Positions 22,924-34,700 of a DNA stretch of 64,000 nucleotides are shown one piece after another. Made by a program: the position numbers and the translations under genes. The notes below the pieces were generated by a model. The model saw only the letters and a list, made by a program, of their open reading frames with translations, made no database searches and was not told where the DNA came from. The stretch comes from Sweltsa coloradensis (Eukaryota > Arthropoda > Insecta > Plecoptera > Chloroperlidae), in contig JAMZAV010000166.1 in NCBI GenBank assembly GCA_024449915.1, positions 930,001-994,000 of the forward strand, read 5' to 3'. The stretch's first letter is position 1, and every line of letters begins with the position of its first letter.

Positions 22924-24413
22924 TTAATAATTCCATTTAAAAACTGCTAAACGTTGTTCCTGTTTAATCACTAAATCTAATTTATTATATAGTCTGTACC
23001 CAGAATAAAAAACATGTTTTTGAGTTGCTGATTTGTTTACTCTGTCCACAATAATGTTAGTATTATTTCCTCTTGTATTATGGTTGTGGTTGCTAGAGGA
23101 GTATTCTATCATGCAATTTAGATAAGTGGGCATATTTCCTTTAATCATTTTAAATATGAATAAGAGTACGTTTAAGGCAATTCTCTGTCTGACAGTTAAG
23201 AAATTTAATACATTCAGCATATCTGATATTCTGCTATATTGATTCCATCTCAAAATCACTCTCATCCCTCTATTTGTAATTTTTGTAATATATCCAAACT
23301 CTCTCATTTCTACCCCACAGGAGTGTGCAAAAAAATTCTGTATGAGGAGCTATGATTGTCTTGTAAATAAGTGTTCTAACCCAAGGGGAGACAAAAGAAC
23401 CAACCCTTGACAGAAATCCAATTTTTTTCTTAATTTTTTTAGCTATATAATTTACATGACTAGTTAGTTTTAAGTGCATATCAATAAGAACCCCAAGATA
23501 TTTAAATTCACTGACAATTTCTAGTTTTTCACCATTAATATGCAAAAACACTTCCTCATTATCATTATCCTTCATTACTTGTTAAATACACATACATTAG
23601 TCTTTGTTAAATTAAGTTTTAATTTATTGAGTTTGATCCACTCCATCATTCGCATTAATTGAATATTAATAATATAACACACTTCTTTATAATCCAGACC
23701 TGAATATGATACTAATGTGTCATCTGCAAAAACATTTAGAAATACATAATCCATGTTTAAATACAAATCATTTATGTATATGATAAACAGTAAGGACCTA
23801 ACACAGAGCCTTGTGGTACTCCAAAATCGTTGACCAGTTCTTCCGATACGTAGTTTCTAAATTTGGTTTTTTGTCTTCTATTTGTTAAATAGCTACTAAA
23901 CCATGCCATCACGTTACCTGCTAAACCGTAAGCTTTCAATTTAGTCAAAAGTATACCCCTGTCAATAGTTTCAAATGCTCTTTTAAAATCTACAAATACT
24001 GCAGCAATAATGTGATTTTGATCAAGAGATTTCTTCTATTTTGATAATAAAAGTTGAATTGCAGTTTCACATGAATGCTGATCTCTAAAACCAGACTGAT
24101 TTCCAAATAATAGTCTATTATTTTCAAAATAATCTTTGATTTGAATGTGAACTGCTGTTTCTAGAACTTTTTCATACATTGGTAAACATATTATTGGTCT
24201 AAATTCATTTGCTAATTTTGTTCCTAATACCTATGGTATGGGTACAATTGTGGTGATTTTCCACTCTTCTGGTACAACTCCTTCTTCTAGTGACATATTG
24301 ATAGTATTAAGCAACTGATACCCACTTGCTCTAAAAGTTTTCTTAAGAATTTGTGCAGAAATGCCTTCATCGGTTCCTTTTTTGTTTTTAAGTTTCATTA
24401 TGATATTTCGCAA
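22924..24413 (-). pseudogene. ORF2 reverse transcriptase and C-terminal domain, broken
   Basis: The frame at 24413-24231 ends in PEEWKITTIVPIP (RT motif at the start of the fingers). The next segment (about 24230-24050) gives FRPIICLPMYEKVLE and SGFRDQHSCETA. PQGSVLGP lies at 23793-23816, and the catalytic FADD box at 23719-23730 (frame 23766-23575). A connection region with KYLGVLIDMHLK (frame 23575-23270) follows, and then a C-terminal part (23307-22924) with IALNVLLFIFKMIKGNMP, typical of this group. All key RT residues I can check are present. The frame is broken by a TAG near 24231 and by shifts near 23770 and 23300. The domain copies the element RNA at the nicked target in active relatives. 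Confidence 0.9.
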
Positions 24414-25085
24414 CTGTTTTATCGTAATTGGTTTAAATCACTAAATTCATTGTCTTTAGTTAGATTTTCTATCAAATCATATCTGATTTGACTCATTACT
24501 ATCTTCAATGGAATTAACAATTTCTTCAACACTATCAACAAAATAATGATTAAAACATTCGGCTTCAGTATCACTATGAGTTTGAACTGTTATTATCTTC
24601 AATAAAACTTTCTCTTCAATCTCACATCCCCACTGTTTTCGCTATCAAGCCTTTTAATGTCTTCCACATTAATTTAGAATCATTTTTCTGTTTGTCAATT
24701 TGTCATCATAGTATTTCCTCTTACAAACCCTCATATTACATAAAAAAAATTTCTATTAATTTTATACTTTTCCCAGTCTTCAAATTCCCCCGTTAACTGG
24801 GCCTTGATGTAACTACTATTTTGAAGTTGCCTTAAATTCTCATTAAACCACTCATTACCTTTTATTTGTGAATTATTTACACAATCCTTTAATGGAGCTA
24901 CTTCATCGATACACTCTACAAAATTAGAAACATACTTAGATGCTACCACATTAATATCTGTTACATGCTGTTTCCATTCCTTCTTGTACAGTGCTTCATT
25001 TAACGAATCAAAATCATTATCTTCAAGTTGTTTACGTTTAAGTTCAGTTCTATGAGAATTATTTCCAATAAAATAGTTTTTCTTC

Positions 25086-25776
25086 TTATGCAGGTTTGGG
25101 ATTTGTACTAATAATGTCTTGTGGTGATATCACATTGACTTGAGTACTCTTTTCAATTTCAAGATTTGTTATAACCAGATCTATCATTGTATTGCTATTT
25201 GATGTAACTCGTGTACATTCTTTGACTAGTTGAGCCATGCCTGATACAGTTACAATATCGTTTAATCTTTCACTATATCTCGAATGTACATCCATATTAA
25301 TGTTAAAATCACCCAATATTAAAATATTTCCCCTATAAAGTGGCAAGCCCATCAAACCATTCTTCTATGTTGTCTAGAAACTCTGTATGTGAACTATTAG
25401 GTGAGTGATATATAACTGCTAGGTATAATTCACTTCCTTTTATAGTCAGCCTAACGGCAAGGAGCCACATATTGTATTTGATTGCTTTGTCAATCTCAAC
25501 CTTATATTTAATACCATTTCTTATATAAATCAACACTCCACCAGTATGGGAACTATGTGAAAAACAAACTGCATGTTTATACCCTTAATTCGTAACTCTT
25601 TTCTTGTGAACTCATCAGTAACATGTGTCTCACTAAGACAAACCATAGATGGTTTCAAATCAGCTATTGCTTCAACTAACAGATCCTTATTTGATTTAAT
25701 ACCCTGTATATTAGCATACATTATACCTCCCGAAACATTCCATGGGTGTCATGTCTTTTGTTTATTTGATACCTGA
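25086..25776 (-). pseudogene. ORF2 endonuclease domain (APE type), broken
   Basis: Three overlapping frames carry successive parts of one APE-like nuclease. The frame at 25721-25530 has ANIQGIKSNKD and then CLSETHV with the catalytic Glu. The frame at 25536-25333 has YHSPNSS, a motif of the central sheet. The frame at 25355-25086 has ILGDFNIN with the Asp/Asn pair, and TMIDLVITN. The terminal Ser-Asp-His motif expected after this is not visible. VISPQDII occupies about that position, so the last catalytic His may have been lost or shifted out of frame. In active elements this domain nicks the target DNA. Here it is split by at least two frameshifts. Confidence 0.85.
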
Positions 25777-26432
25777 TTTGCTATTCTTATGTAGCTTGGG
25801 CAATGTTTATAATTAGCCGAATGGTTTGTGTCAACATTTAGTTGATATTTATGATTTAGTTTGTTGCAATTGCTGCACTCATAATAGTCACATTTACAAC
25901 TGTCAGTAGTATGATTTCCTGCGCCAGAACATGCATATTGCACTTCTTTTACATTCCTTGGCATAGTGCCCATATGAATTGCAATTATAACACCTTTTTA
26001 GATAAATATGTTCACTTACGAAGTATCTGGCCATCCAATATACAATTTGCTGTTACCAAGGAACTTGTTTTAAGGGTAGTATTAACTCTAATGATAATAT
26101 CTGATTCTCCATCTCTATTTACCCTACCTTTATATATTACTCTAAGATCTGCCTTATCTTCCAGTTCCAGTTTGTTGCTCGTTACAATATCGTTTATAAT
26201 ATTCTCATCATCATATTCAAATTCTTTCAGATTAACATCATGGATTTTTAACAAAGAATATATTTTAGTATCTGCCATATTTTGTGATTCCGTACTATAC
26301 CTGTCTCCGAGTACTTCTTCTACTTTACGTTCGAGAATCTTTAGTGATTCTTCACTTTGTAGTCCAACTATTATTGCTCCATCTCCGACTGTTTCACCAT
26401 TGTTATCTCGATTTGTAGATCTATCGGATTAA
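25749..26432 (-). pseudogene. ORF1 (gag-like, CCHC zinc knuckles) of the non-LTR element
   Basis: One frame runs from about 26432 through the segment starting at 26278 to a stop at 26012. It encodes a charged protein with a heptad-like EESLKILERKVEEVLGD stretch (coiled-coil-like), followed by a region with DLRVIYKGRVNRDGESDI. After a frameshift near 26015, the next frame encodes the zinc knuckle CYNCNSYGHYAKEC (CX2CX4HX4C, at 25951-25992). A second frameshift follows near 25940 and leads to another Cys-rich stretch, CDYYECSNCNKLNHK. ORF1 proteins of this kind bind the element RNA. The knuckle residues are intact although the frame is broken on both sides of it, so the decay is by indels rather than substitution. 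Not functional as it stands. Confidence 0.85.
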
Positions 26433-27252
26433 TTGTTGTAGTTAAGAGTGTATATGCCAATATGGCTCTATTAGGTTTAACTTTTCTATAATTGCTTTTT
26501 ATTAACTGACAAAATATGCTAAAACAGTAATAATTTGCTGAAAATTGATATATTTGGCAATCTAGGCAGGGCATGTCTAAAATGGACATAACTTTGCAAG
26601 AAAAGTGGTCACCAACATAGCAAGTCAAGAGTTGAAATGAGCAAGGAGATTTTTTTATTTTAATGAAATAACACCCCTAAATAGTAATAAAACGGAAAAC
26701 CATTTAACACTGTCAAATGGTTATAGCAAAATTACCCCTAATATTGACTAAATAAAAACATATTTTGTTATTTGCTTCCACAATAATGAAATCGTCACTC
26801 ATTTCCACCATTTATTACTTTTCACTCTTAATTTACTGGAAACATGAGTGTTTTATAAAGAAATAGTTGTAATAAAATCAATCAAACAGCACAACATATT
26901 ATTTTTTTTTCTTCCTATCAAGCTATACGCAATGGTGTGCGATCACAAGTTAGCGATCAGGTGATGCCTGTCAATATCGCGCCTTAAACAGTGGTGCGAA
27001 TCACTATCTGTTTTAGGAAGTATGCTAATGTGCAGTATATAACTGTTTTGCAATGTAGGGAGTGCAGAAATAAAATCAAACCATATTAACACCAAATTTT
27101 ACATTTTTTTAAACAAAATTTTTGAAAAAATTAAGCCATTTACACACACTTCTACATGCGTGGTGTAAGGAATAAGGATTATATCGCTGTTAGCCCTTAC
27201 TTCGTAATACAAAAACAGTTCCCGGTAGTCGTCGTTGCAGAAGCTTGCTAGA
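26433..27252. other. AT-rich DNA between LINE and foldback
   Basis: The 85-codon minus-strand frame at 26371-26628 overlaps the 5' part of the LINE and shows no motif. GTGCAGAAATAAAAT at 27062 also occurs beside the foldback at 60.24 kb (see findings). Confidence 0.4.
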
Positions 27253-27885
27253 TTAAGGCTATTCCACCGCGTTTTTCTATTTTCCAAAATATGCTACTAA
27301 GTCAAAATATAGTGAATGGCTTTGAAACATGGCTATTTTAGAAAATCAAAAATATTTTTTCCAAATTTTTCTGATCCGGTACACGGCCAATATAGCCACC
27401 TCAAAATAATTTCAAACTTCAATTCGCCAGGGCACACCATTCAACGTAGGGTGTTGTGCTTTTGTGACATTAATTTTCAACTGTTTTTCTTTGGACTGAC
27501 TGAGAGAAAAACAGAGTTATTTTAACAATTGTCTTTCCTGCGAATTTTTTCGTTTGGCGGTACAAATCGGTAAAAAATACCGCTAAACGAAAAAATTCGC
27601 TGGAAAGACAATTGTTAAAATAAATCTGTTTTCTCTCAGTCAGTCCATAGAAAAACAGTTAAAAATTATGTCACAAAAGCACAACACCGTACGTTGAATG
27701 GTGTGCCCTGGCGAATTGAAGTTTGAAATTATTTTGAGGTGGCTATATTGGCCGTGTACCGGATCAGAAAAATTTGGAAAAAATATTTTTGATTTTCTAA
27801 AATAGCCATGTTTCAAAGCCATTCACTATATTTTAACATAGTAGCATATTTTGGAAAATAGAAAAACGCGGTGGAATAGCCTTAA
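27253..27885. mobile_element. Near-perfect foldback MITE with TTAA flanks, copy 1
   Basis: The left end is TTAAGGCTATTCCACCGCG and the right end is its exact inverse, CGCGGTGGAATAGCCTTAA. The two arms, 27253-27562 and 27578-27885, pair almost without mismatch over about 308 bp and leave a 15-nt loop containing CAAATCGGTAAAAAA. TTAA on both edges suggests a piggyBac-type target duplication. Each arm is open in one frame in its own direction (27316-27525 plus, 27640-27822 minus) and gives almost the same peptide starting MALKHGYFRKSK. This is a mirror effect, not two genes. With such matched arms it is either recent or kept homogeneous by gene conversion. If transcribed through, it would form a long double-stranded hairpin. 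Confidence 0.92.
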
Positions 27886-29640
27886 TATTGACAGATGTTC
27901 CCATGTTTACTTCGAGATTGGAGTTTTTCTTTTAATTGCCGTTGTAAAATACATTTGTTACAATAGAAAGAAGTAACGCACATCCTAACGATACTTACCG
28001 TGTTATAAACATACATTCTAGAGCGTGCACGAAACAAAGTGCATAAAAACGAGACCAGACACCTAGCACAGCGGGCAACAACTTCCGTTTTGTGCTTCAG
28101 AATGTGAAGTTAGCATGCAAGACTGTACACACAGAACGAAGGTTTGGAACTCGCGCACTTCTTACCGAGATGATGTGCGAAGTTGTTCAACCGGACGCCG
28201 GCGAATTAATTAGATTTTTCGTCAAGAATGAGAGCTGTCAAACAAGATGTGAATGGCATCTTGATCTGTCCAGAACGGTTTGGTTTTGAAGTCGCTCGCT
28301 ACTTGTAACTTCTTGTCTCGCGAGCAATCTACAATCAGACGTTTTGGCGGAACAAATAGTGTGAGATAGTTTGAAAATGTGTTCTGAAATCTAAGTCGAT
28401 CATACAATGTCAGGTGACAACCAGGTCTGAAAGTGAAGTTTCCTGGCAAACTGGTTCATAAACGGGGTAAATCATTTCATGTCATTATTGTGGGTTTGAT
28501 ATGGTGGAAGGCTTCGCCAAAGTTTCCACTTTTATACTCCTTTTGGTCAGCAACCTCCAGCCCACCCCCTACAGTCGGGACTCGGCTCGGATCCTAGTAT
28601 CAGAGTGGGACTTGGTGCATTACCCAGGGACCGACCTGGAACCCTGCCTATCAGCGTCAGAATCATGACTGAACTGAACCTACAGGAGCCAGAACAGCCA
28701 CTCCGACCGCTGTCACGCATGCAAACTGAACACGTACGAGGCCATAAAGTTTAAGCAATGCTCAACGTTTCGTAAAAACTATTGTCTGCTTTATTATCAT
28801 CTAAATAGACAATCTGTCAATTATGAGACACAAAATTGAAGAACACAGTTTTACAAATCGAAATAGTTGAGAACCATTTTATAACACTCCATTTCCAATT
28901 GCAATGAATCTTGCATTTCTGCTGGCACAGATGAGTTTCCAAGATAATTTCGAACCACGCTTTATGAACATAAGTCAGAGTTTTGTTAAGCAACTTTTCT
29001 CAAGAAGTCCGTGAAATTTATGTTATTTTTTATGTTTGCAATTTACAAACAATTCTTCATAAAAATTAAAAATGTGTCTGGCAAATAAACTTAACGTATC
29101 TTTGGGTGAGACTACCTAAATTGCCTCAGTCTGCTAGTTATACAATGTATAATTAATAAAATAATGTTACAATCTTTAAAACAATCTTGCATTTGAAACT
29201 TACGTGCAGTTTACATTGTACTTAATTAAAGTGATGCATTCGTTGGTTGGAAACAACTCATTTGTAGAAGAAAAAATTGCGATGCACAAGTCTTCAGAAC
29301 GCGGGAGTGTTAAATATTAGAAACAATAACATACTAAAGAACGAACCAACATTCATAGAAAATTTAATATTATATGTCAATATGAATACAATAATTGTAC
29401 ATAATAATAATTACAACAATTACAATACGGTACTCATGTTGTGATGGTTATGACAACTGAAGAGCCAACTCAATTTTACAAATCCTGTGTGATTCTGTGC
29501 ATTTTATAATTCTTTTACGATTGTCAAACCAACCGTATATTATTGTTGTGTATTATTATGGAGCAAAACTCTCATATAAGCCGGGCTTCTTGTCCGTCGT
29601 CTGTGCGTATGTCACGTCTCACGATAGAAGCCGAATACGA
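27886..29640. other. Intergenic DNA, nothing recognised
   Basis: The 65-75-codon frames at 28092-28289 (plus) and 28222-28449 (minus) show no motif. Local GC rises around 28550-28740 without an associated frame. No arrays or paired repeats were seen. Confidence 0.4.
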
Positions 29641-29664
29641 CGTAGGATTTACATAATGTTTTTT

Positions 29665-29740
29665 TGTTTGGCATTGTCCTTCAACAAGGATGATACAGAA
29701 TGTTTTTGGTGATCTTGGGTGTAAGGTAAGGTGAGGGGGG
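29665..29740 (-). repeat. Fragment of the 'GGTGGAGGTGCCGGG' dispersed family
   Basis: On the minus strand this reads GATCACCAAAAACATTCTG then TATCATCCTTGTTGAAGGAC. It matches the middle of the copy at 59515-59712 (GGGTCACCAAAAATATTCTG then TAACACCTTTGTTGG) and part of the unit at 13965. The leading GGTGGAGG block is not visible here. A run of 9 G lies just to its right at 29737-29745. Confidence 0.5.
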
Positions 29741-29760
29741 GGGAGCTATCCCACCCGAAA

Positions 29761-30767
29761 GTTACAAAATTCATGACCCAGCACCAGCCTACACCATTAC
29801 TGAACGCGAAAACCTCCAAAAATACTAACCCACGCCGAATTAATAAATTAATTTTTTTGTTATTTTTCGACGATCTATCGACTATAAGTAGATTCACTTC
29901 CTGCGTTGGATACTCTGTTGGATACTCCCGTACCCATGCTTGTTCGTAATATTCTTATATTTCAACGTTCTCAGTTATTATAAATATGTTTTTTTTTATT
30001 TTTTAAGTGAAATTATTAACAATCAATAAATGAGTTCTCAAGTTAACCTTATATAGTGTGTGCTGCCATTTATAATTTAATTGCGATTTGTCAATACAAC
30101 CTTATATTGCATATTATTTTGTGCAACATAATTCAATTGCGATTATTAACTTTCAGGTCTGCTCGTTAACTCTTCACACGTCAACTCTCGCGTTAATAGA
30201 AACCGTTTGCAAGTTCAGTCGTCTTGTTTGCTTTTGTCAACAAAGTCTTAACGAAGCTCAGGGTGGGGTATACGATACCCCCAAGCGGTTGTTTTCTCAC
30301 GCGACATCATGGGCGCAGCTTTAAAACACTTCGTTTTTGCAACGAAGTTTTAATTGTGAAAGTTTATGGCAATGGCAATTAGTATCAATCCTTTAATGGT
30401 CTGCGTGGTATTTTTCGCACCAATTCCAGACCAACGAATCGAACGGCGCGTTGACTTTTGTTAGAAAGATTTCGCACAAACTGGTGAATACAAATCGGGC
30501 ATGACGGGAATGTCATAGTCGCGGTTATAATCATTCATTCAAGGACGAGTATTTTCACAGGTCAATGCCACTTATTAGGATAACCAAACTTAAAAGTGAA
30601 AAGCGTACAAGACTATACAAATTAACCATTTTGCGATTAAATTCACATGCAAAAAAATATATACGAAATGTACAAACTTGAATCGGAATGTTAGCATCCA
30701 ATAATGAATACACTGTATGTATAACAATTATTTCAGTATGTTTATCTTCATTCGCCAATTACACAAG
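29761..30767. other. AT-rich DNA, nothing recognised
   Basis: A small hairpin, ACTTCG/CGAAGT around TTTTTGCAA, lies at about 30327-30348. Short frames at 30088-30324 and 30555-30758 have no motif. Confidence 0.4.
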
Positions 30768-31080
30768 TAGAGATACGGGTTTTTAGCGTTTTAGGTTTTT
30801 GATGCTACAAAATGCTAATTTTAACGATTCAAAATGCTAATTTTACTAAAAAGAATGTTTTTAATGCCTTAAGAACTAGTTTATCAATGTATTCTAGTGT
30901 TTTATGTGACTATATTGAATTGAAATGTTTCTATAATTCTTCATTTACCATTAGAAGTGTAAGAAACACCCTAAATTTAGGGGTTTGGTGGAAAGTAAAC
31001 TAATTAATGCTACAAAATGCTAAATTTGTCAAAATTAATGCTAAATATTTTAAATTTAAATGCTAAAAAACGTATCTCTA
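30768..31080. mobile_element. Candidate short hAT-like element with TAGAGATACG ends
   Basis: The left end TAGAGATACGGGTTTTTAGC at 30768 and the right end GCTAAAAAACGTATCTCTA (to 31080) are inverted copies over about 19 bp with two mismatches. The start TAGAG fits the loose hAT end consensus (C/T)A(A/G)nG. Subterminal regions repeat the short motif AAAATGCTAA several times at both ends. The flanking octamers TACACAAG and ACAGTAAG agree at only three positions, so no target duplication is proven. The body is 313 bp and non-coding. Confidence 0.5.
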
Positions 31081-31443
31081 ACAGTAAGGTATACTAAGCC
31101 AATCTGCTTCGTGGATGACAATATTTTTTTACTAATTGGAAGAGTGTTTAGTTTAACATATTTTTAAAGTGTCATTGGAAGTCATTAAAGTGTAAAAATG
31201 GAAACATTTATAAGGATAATTTCTCCAATGCTCCCAAAGCCCTCTTTGTTTGCATAACTTTTAATGGCGCAAACTTCTGTTTTCGTTTGCAAATAACGGC
31301 AATCTTATATTATGTTCTGTTCGAATAGATTGTTTCCTGGCTGGAATCCACACAAACTCAGTCACACCGATAGTGAGTGGTAGCTCTACGAGAAGTCACG
31401 TGGTCATCACCCGTGAACCTGTGGGCACAGACTAAAGCGGCCT

Positions 31444-31746
31444 CGGCATGCGTAAGTTACTTTTAAAATGTTAAGTTACTTGCGTTTAAAAGTCAAAGTT
31501 CCTTGTCAAAAAAGTAACTTTTAGGAAATATCATCGGTAAGAGCGGTAAACAAAGTTTAATTCAACCAGCTAATCCTTGCTGGTATATTGGTATACTTTA
31601 AAATTGTTGATTGTTTCAAAATTAACTTTTAACAATGTTCTTGGAAGTTCCTAAAAAAAAGTTACTGATGTGAAAAAATAACGCGATATCATACATGTTC
31701 CCAAGAAAGAAACCCGTTACTTTCAAAATGTTACTACTCAACACTG
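31444..31746. mobile_element. Candidate hAT-like element (CAGTGTTG end)
   Basis: The right end, read on the minus strand, is CAGTGTTGAGTAGTAACATT followed by TTGAAAGTAAC. A left part near 31450 reads GTAAGTTACTTTTAAAATG, which is similar when inverted. CAGTGTTG followed by repeats of AGTTACTTTT is a common form of hAT-type ends in animals. The left terminus itself is decayed and no 8-bp duplication could be paired, so the left boundary is approximate. Confidence 0.4.
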
Positions 31747-34700
31747 ATCTAGGTCTATATCTTTCATTATCAATGGCCGTCCGGGAGTACTGGTAGACGC
31801 AGATAGGAGAAAACCGTTCTACTTCTACTCAGGCCCGTGTAAGACATGAACGTGTTTCTTACCAATCACCGTCTCGTACATCACCATTGCGTAAATATGG
31901 AGACGTGGAGTAACAAAAAACACCTACATCAATCATGTAGACCTGCGTGTAGTATTGTTCCCCATACAACACCATCTCCTCGCTAGCTAAGTACAAGAGC
32001 GCAGCTAGCGCACCCCGGCGGTCGCTCGAGGATGGTCTCTCGTTTGTTACAACGTGAGCTCAAAGCTGCAGATGCAAGTGTTCCTTAATTAGCACAGTTT
32101 TTTCTGTCGTGCGTTGTTTTTCTGATCCCCTGTTGCGATTGTCTGCTGATCGGGATACTTCTCGTATAGTATCTAGTTAACAGTTCGGAATAAATAGTTT
32201 GCGAATTCGTGATGGTTGTTGTTTTAGGCGCACGCGTATCTCTGTGCACGTCTTGCATAGCCGTGACCGGGCTCACGGATAAGGAGGCAGTTTCACGCAT
32301 GGTTGCAGGCATCCGAGCGAGGAGGAGAACGATACTGGCTATGAGACTCACGGATGTATGGGTACAGATTCCTGCAAGGCCTGACAACTTGTCGGATGGG
32401 AATCATTTAAATGAGTTATTTACTGGTTTTCTATATCACTCAATCACAAGCAACTTTTCAAACATGATTAATTTACCCGCATGTATTGTATAGCATTGTT
32501 ATTGTTTTGGGAACTCTCGAAAAATTACAAACAGATTGTGTTTTGTATGAATGAATGTTTACAAAAAAAAATCAACGTGACATAAGCTGGAAACTCAATT
32601 CTCAAACATGCTTCATTTACTAATAAGAAACAGTCAGTTATTTTTTTGGAAAATATATTGAATTAGCAATAAATAATTGATTGGTAAGGTTAGGTTTCTG
32701 TTAACCCTTGCAAAAATGTTTTGTTTTCTAGAGTTCCGTTGACATTATGTAATCACAATATTTCGATATTTAATAGCTCATTAGTTAAAGTGGAGTTTCT
32801 TGCTACTATATCTCTAGTAATGCAATTACATTTTTCAGGACAGTGAATGTTTGAATGAGATGACGATACTGAGAATAGAGGAAATCTACTAAATATCTTT
32901 CTTATGTGGGGTTCGATCCCACGTCGCTATATACTAGCTTGCATTCACGTTCCACATCATCCTGCTTCTCAACCTTATAACGATAAAGTGGACGGAAATA
33001 TCATAGCTTAAATGCAATTATGCAGAATGTGACATATTGGACACTCATGTTCTAGGAGATTCATAGAATATGTCACCAACAAACTTGAAGTCATTTGAAA
33101 GGTCACTTTTTGAGCATGGTTTCAACCACTTGGGCCAAGTATGGTGGCTAAATTCAATCATCTGAACAGTGTTTTTAATTCCATGTTCCAAGTGTGTATG
33201 TATTTACACTCCGTACGACGACGATAGAGTTGAATTCAAACAGTGCTTGTTTGTTGCCTGTGAGTTTACAGGATAACATTATTTTCTCTGCGTAAGTGCG
33301 GGTTGTGTTGTGGAAGTCAGAACCGACGTGTAGCTTGAAATCTTACAGCTAAACTAGTAGCACGCTCAACGGTTATTACTTACTACCTACAGATAAAACT
33401 ATACACGGACACCCTACTTTGTAAATCGCAACTGCGTCATAAATATAGCCGGTAATAAAATATCACATAACATGGATTGAAAATGGTTCATTTCAGTATG
33501 TATTCTGCTAAAAATTTAACACTACGATTCTTTGAAAGCATATTATTATTTTATTTATATGCAATTCTTCCATTAAATTTTGCATCTGGTTTGTCCGTTC
33601 GAATAAACTAAGTATAAGCGTTCGAACGTTTTCCAAGCGGCTCAGCTAATTTGATTCGTTCCCTCTCGGAAATATTTCTTTTTTATTCGATGTAGCTATA
33701 TTATCGCTCACTTTTTTGACGAATCATGGATGTTCGTTATAATATAAACATTTTGTATAAAGATATGGGTGAAAGAATTATATCTATATAACATTAGGCC
33801 AACCTAGAAATAGTTGATTTGCAGATTGTACGAAATAATATTTATAGTGTTATTTTTCATCACCTGGTATTCTCCAAACAGATCAGTCTATTCCTAATGT
33901 ATAGTTAGGCCTAACAATCACGGATCAAATGTCGTATTGCAAAGTCAAATCATTGACAATGAATGCATTATAAATAAACACAAGCAAGGATTGCAATTTA
34001 CGTTATAGCGATTAGTTGGGTCGCGCAATGTTAAATTGCACCTCAATAATAATTGCCCTTGCTGGTATAGACGGTATAAATTTATTACTGTAAATAGAAT
34101 AAACTGATTACGTCTCTGCAAATAGTTCAGTATGTAAGTATAAACAAAATGAAGTAGAATAGAATACTACTACTATACTATAACTATACAATCACTATCA
34201 CTGTTGGTCGTAGAATAGGAAGTGGATAAAAGAGATAAAGAGAATTACCTTTCAACATGTGATGGCTTGGGTGACAAAACGATTGTGAGAGAAAACTAAT
34301 TGACCAGTACGATACCCCTCAACAAAATCAACTATTTCCCAACAGTGTGGGTGAGGGCCAACCATTTTTTCCATATTTAAAGTAAATTACATTAAATTTT
34401 AATTTAATTTTTTGCTCAACTAAAAGGGACGCTCACTGTCACTGAACGACAAAACCGAAATATACGTCGCGATTTATTGCAAACCTTTCGAAGCAATAAC
34501 CGCCATTGTTCAACATTAAAGTGAGTTATTAATATTGAGTACACTAAAGCCTATGCAGGTATGCGCACTGGAACATGTACATGCAGTCACATACTGGCAA
34601 TTCCTTGCCGCTTGACCTCTAGGCTACGTCACGGGTCACCTAGACAGACCTCTTCCCTCCTCGTCTGCCACGTATCTCGCTCCTGAATCGTTGGTTGGCC

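Larger units (their letters stand above)
22690..26432 (-). mobile_element. Non-LTR (LINE-type) retrotransposon, APE-endonuclease class, decayed
   Basis: The parts on the minus strand follow the usual order: a gag-like ORF1 with zinc knuckles (about 26432-25770), an APE-like endonuclease (about 25776-25086), reverse transcriptase (about 24413-23575) and a C-terminal region (to 22924). The 3' untranslated tail then ends in a T run on the plus strand at about 22689-22702, which is poly(A) on the coding strand. This order is that of the CR1/Jockey-like group, and I do not assign the clade more narrowly. The element is about 3.7 kb. All reading frames are broken by several frameshifts and stops, so this copy cannot move itself. 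The 5' edge is set by the end of detectable coding sequence, so the true start may be further right. No target duplication could be paired. Confidence 0.9.

Noticed and set aside
25911..26432. 173-codon Ser/Leu-rich plus-strand frame
   Set aside because: It is antisense to the LINE ORF1. The minus strand has the zinc knuckle and the expected order with endonuclease and reverse transcriptase.
27316..27822. Two frames on opposite strands giving nearly the same peptide (MALKHGYFRKSK...)
   Set aside because: They are mirror images produced by the two arms of one foldback, not paralogous genes.
32085..32493. Opposed frames in a GC-richer block considered as a host exon
   Set aside because: Neither strand has a recognisable motif or convincing splice context, and composition alone can explain the open frames.
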